This document shows, in pieces, positions 62,120 through 64,000 of a stretch of 64,000 bases of DNA. Position 1 is the stretch's first letter. Each line of letters opens with the position of its first letter. Location: assembly GCF_902459465.1 (NCBI RefSeq), contig NC_047063.1:248001-312000 (forward strand), given 5' to 3'. The notes beneath the pieces are model-generated. The model searched no databases. It saw nothing but the letters and a program-made list of their open reading frames with translations, and was not told the DNA's origin. This DNA comes from Asterias rubens. Its lineage: Eukaryota; Echinodermata; Asteroidea; Forcipulatida; Asteriidae. A program made the position numbers and the translations under genes.

Positions 62120-64000
62120 CAAAGCACTGGCCATCACTGCATCGAATCTTGACTAGGCAATAACACAAGGTTACGTCCAGGTAAATACACACTATGTGCA
62201 AGTTGAGGGGTTTCAATACGATGGAATATATCAGGTAGAGAAATAACGGAAATTAGGTTCCGGGTACAATTTCCTGGTGGTTGTCACAACTGACCTGTTT
62301 GAATTATGTTGGTGTTAATTAGTTGGTGTTTGAGTGCAGTTGTATTTATATTTTACTAGTGAGTGATCATTATAAGGGGGAAAAAAGGGGAAAAGCGCTG
62401 CACCAATCAGAACCGACCGAGTTGTTGATTGTGATAGATCAATGGCCAATTTCATAGAGCTGCTTAAAAGCAGAGAATATTGCTTAAAGTGTTTCTGCTA
62501 GGCAGAAATGGGCTGAACACCTGTCACAAATTGTACTTGTGCTAAGGTAGTATGGCTGGTAACCTTATCATGTTAAGCGTATTTTTGTTATGTTTCGCTG
62601 GTTTGGGGCAGCTCTATTGGGCCAGGTAAAACACTAACGAATAAATCAATTTCAATATCCGTGGTTCTAGATTTCGGTTACGGTGAATCAGCCGAGTCAC
62701 TTGCAGGACTGACACTCTTTAGCCATGATGTAGTTATTAATTAGCAATTAACATGACAATAGAGTTACATCAGGAACATTGCTTCTAATTGAAATGGGAA
62801 CATGAGATTGTTTTAAAATCACTACATTGTGGACTGATGCGTGCACAGATTAGAATATTGGTCTCTGTCTGTCAATTAAGGCTGTGTCTTTCCTTGTTCA
62901 TGGTTCATGGAGTAAATTAATAATCAATTAAATCTTTATCGTTTCGTTGTATACGTAATAACATTATCAATGTAATTGCTATAACTATATCATTTGAATA
63001 TTCATAATCATTTGGAAGCATCACACACCATCGATGAAGTATGAATTGGTTTGAAATTCACAGGACTTAATAAATGCATTTTACTTGACTTAGGAGTCAT
63101 CATCCGATAGCAGATGTCACCTTTTCACTTCAATCTTGTCACACAGACATGATTGGTAACTAGCAATCGTGTTCAATTTGTGTTGATTGCTTGATGTAGT
63201 TTTGTCGTGGTGTCAATTTGCATCAATATTTTAGTGTAACAGATATCAGTGAATGAAAGGTCGCATAATTATGTTAAGCTTCATAAAACAGCCATCCACC
63301 TGTGTCACATTCGTAGTTGTATTCTACAACACAATGGACATCAATTGTTAATTTCTCGCCTTCCCGATGAGGAAATATCAATTATATTATTCCTTGATTT
63401 GCCATCCTTGTTTAATGCACTCGTATTAAAACTAATTTATATGGGGGGTTGGTTTTTGTTTTTGAGATTCGGACTACATTATGACTAGTGGCCTACTTTA
63501 CAATGCATATTCATTAACTTGAACTCAAGGACACGACTAAAAGCAGTTATTGGCATTCAACAATATGAGACCTGTTTGATAAAGTGTATAAAATTATGCT
63601 AATTTTGGTTGAAGACAAATGTAATTTATCATGCGGGCTCTAAACTCCACGCCGGCGCTGAAGACAAAATACAAATCAACTTTCCTTTCCTTAGCGTTTA
63701 CTTAAAAATGAGCATCTGATATCAATTTTTAAATCATCTCATATATTATTTTACATTATATACAGGCCCAGGGTATTAGCAATTTTTAAAGCAAAATTTC
63801 GGCCAAGACGTCAATAGCATTTCGACCCTATCGAGACTCATTAAGGGGGGGGGGGGTAAATTTCCAGATATTTAAATAAGATAAAAACACAAGTACCTTT
63901 ACCGGGTAAAAATAATGTTTTTATTTCTTGCTGTGCTTGAGTTTGGGGCCAGTTGCCCCGCACAATATTCTTTAAATGTTTCAGGCTTATTTTATGACAA
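62120..64000. other. No gene recognised at right end
   Basis: Contains a GGCCAATTTCATAGAGCTGCTTAA fold-back family copy at about 62442-62625 and a 13-base G run near 63845. The longest frames are chance-sized and match nothing known to me. Confidence 0.45.

Overview
The window is eukaryotic, intron-rich, AT-leaning genomic DNA. It holds two tandem sulfonylurea-receptor-type ABCC genes, the 5' end of an ALAS gene, one intronless rhodopsin-class GPCR, and many small inverted-repeat transposons. The dense MITE families (ends AAGGCAGTGGACACTATTGG, AAGGAACACGTTGCCTTGG, GGCCCAATTTCATARAGCTG) and the frequent TAGGCCTA words look like an echinoderm, probably a sea star. That placement rests on memory and was not tested.

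Layout. (1) 1-8750: minus-strand ALAS-like gene, of which only the 5' end is present. It has a CpG-rich candidate promoter and noncoding exon near 7.36-7.8 kb, a 3.6 kb intron, and the first coding exon at 3513-3705 with two heme-regulatory Cys-Pro motifs. The rest runs off the left edge. Its second intron carries a 1.4 kb non-autonomous hAT element with a perfect 8-bp target duplication. (2) 8990-11010: repeats, then two tandem copies of the ABCC promoter. The first copy drives only a dead relic of exon 1. (3) 11011-29597: gene A, a complete ABCC8/ABCC9-like gene of 31 coding exons, reconstructed as 1580 aa. (4) 29598-33241: spacer with MITEs and a third promoter copy. (5) 33242-53605: gene B, 32 coding exons, 1568 aa, same strand. 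(6) 53606-60420: repeat-filled intergenic DNA with a perfect 12 x 36-bp minisatellite. (7) 60421-61701 (minus): single-exon GPCR of 426 aa with a 9-bp-TSD inverted-repeat element just upstream. (8) 62111-64000: no gene seen.

Genes A and B were rebuilt exon by exon from reading-frame phase, GT/AG junctions and mutual comparison. All junctions are phase-compatible and both frames are open to the stop. Both have the full SUR architecture TMD0-L0-TMD1-NBD1-TMD2-NBD2, with intact Walker A, signature and Walker B motifs. NBD1 has Asp at the catalytic Glu position and NBD2 has Glu, as in vertebrate SUR1/SUR2. SUR proteins are regulatory subunits of K-ATP channels; no Kir6 partner gene lies in the window.

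The most unusual signals are: a 13-copy 54-bp tandem array made from the 3' end of gene A exon 22 together with its splice donor; a conserved uORF in front of both genes that in gene B ends as TGATG on the main start; a triplicated promoter with a relic exon 1; an intron present in B and exactly absent in A; patchwork near-identity between A and B that suggests gene conversion; and an inverted-repeat element carrying TCTCGCGAGA palindromes next to the GPCR.
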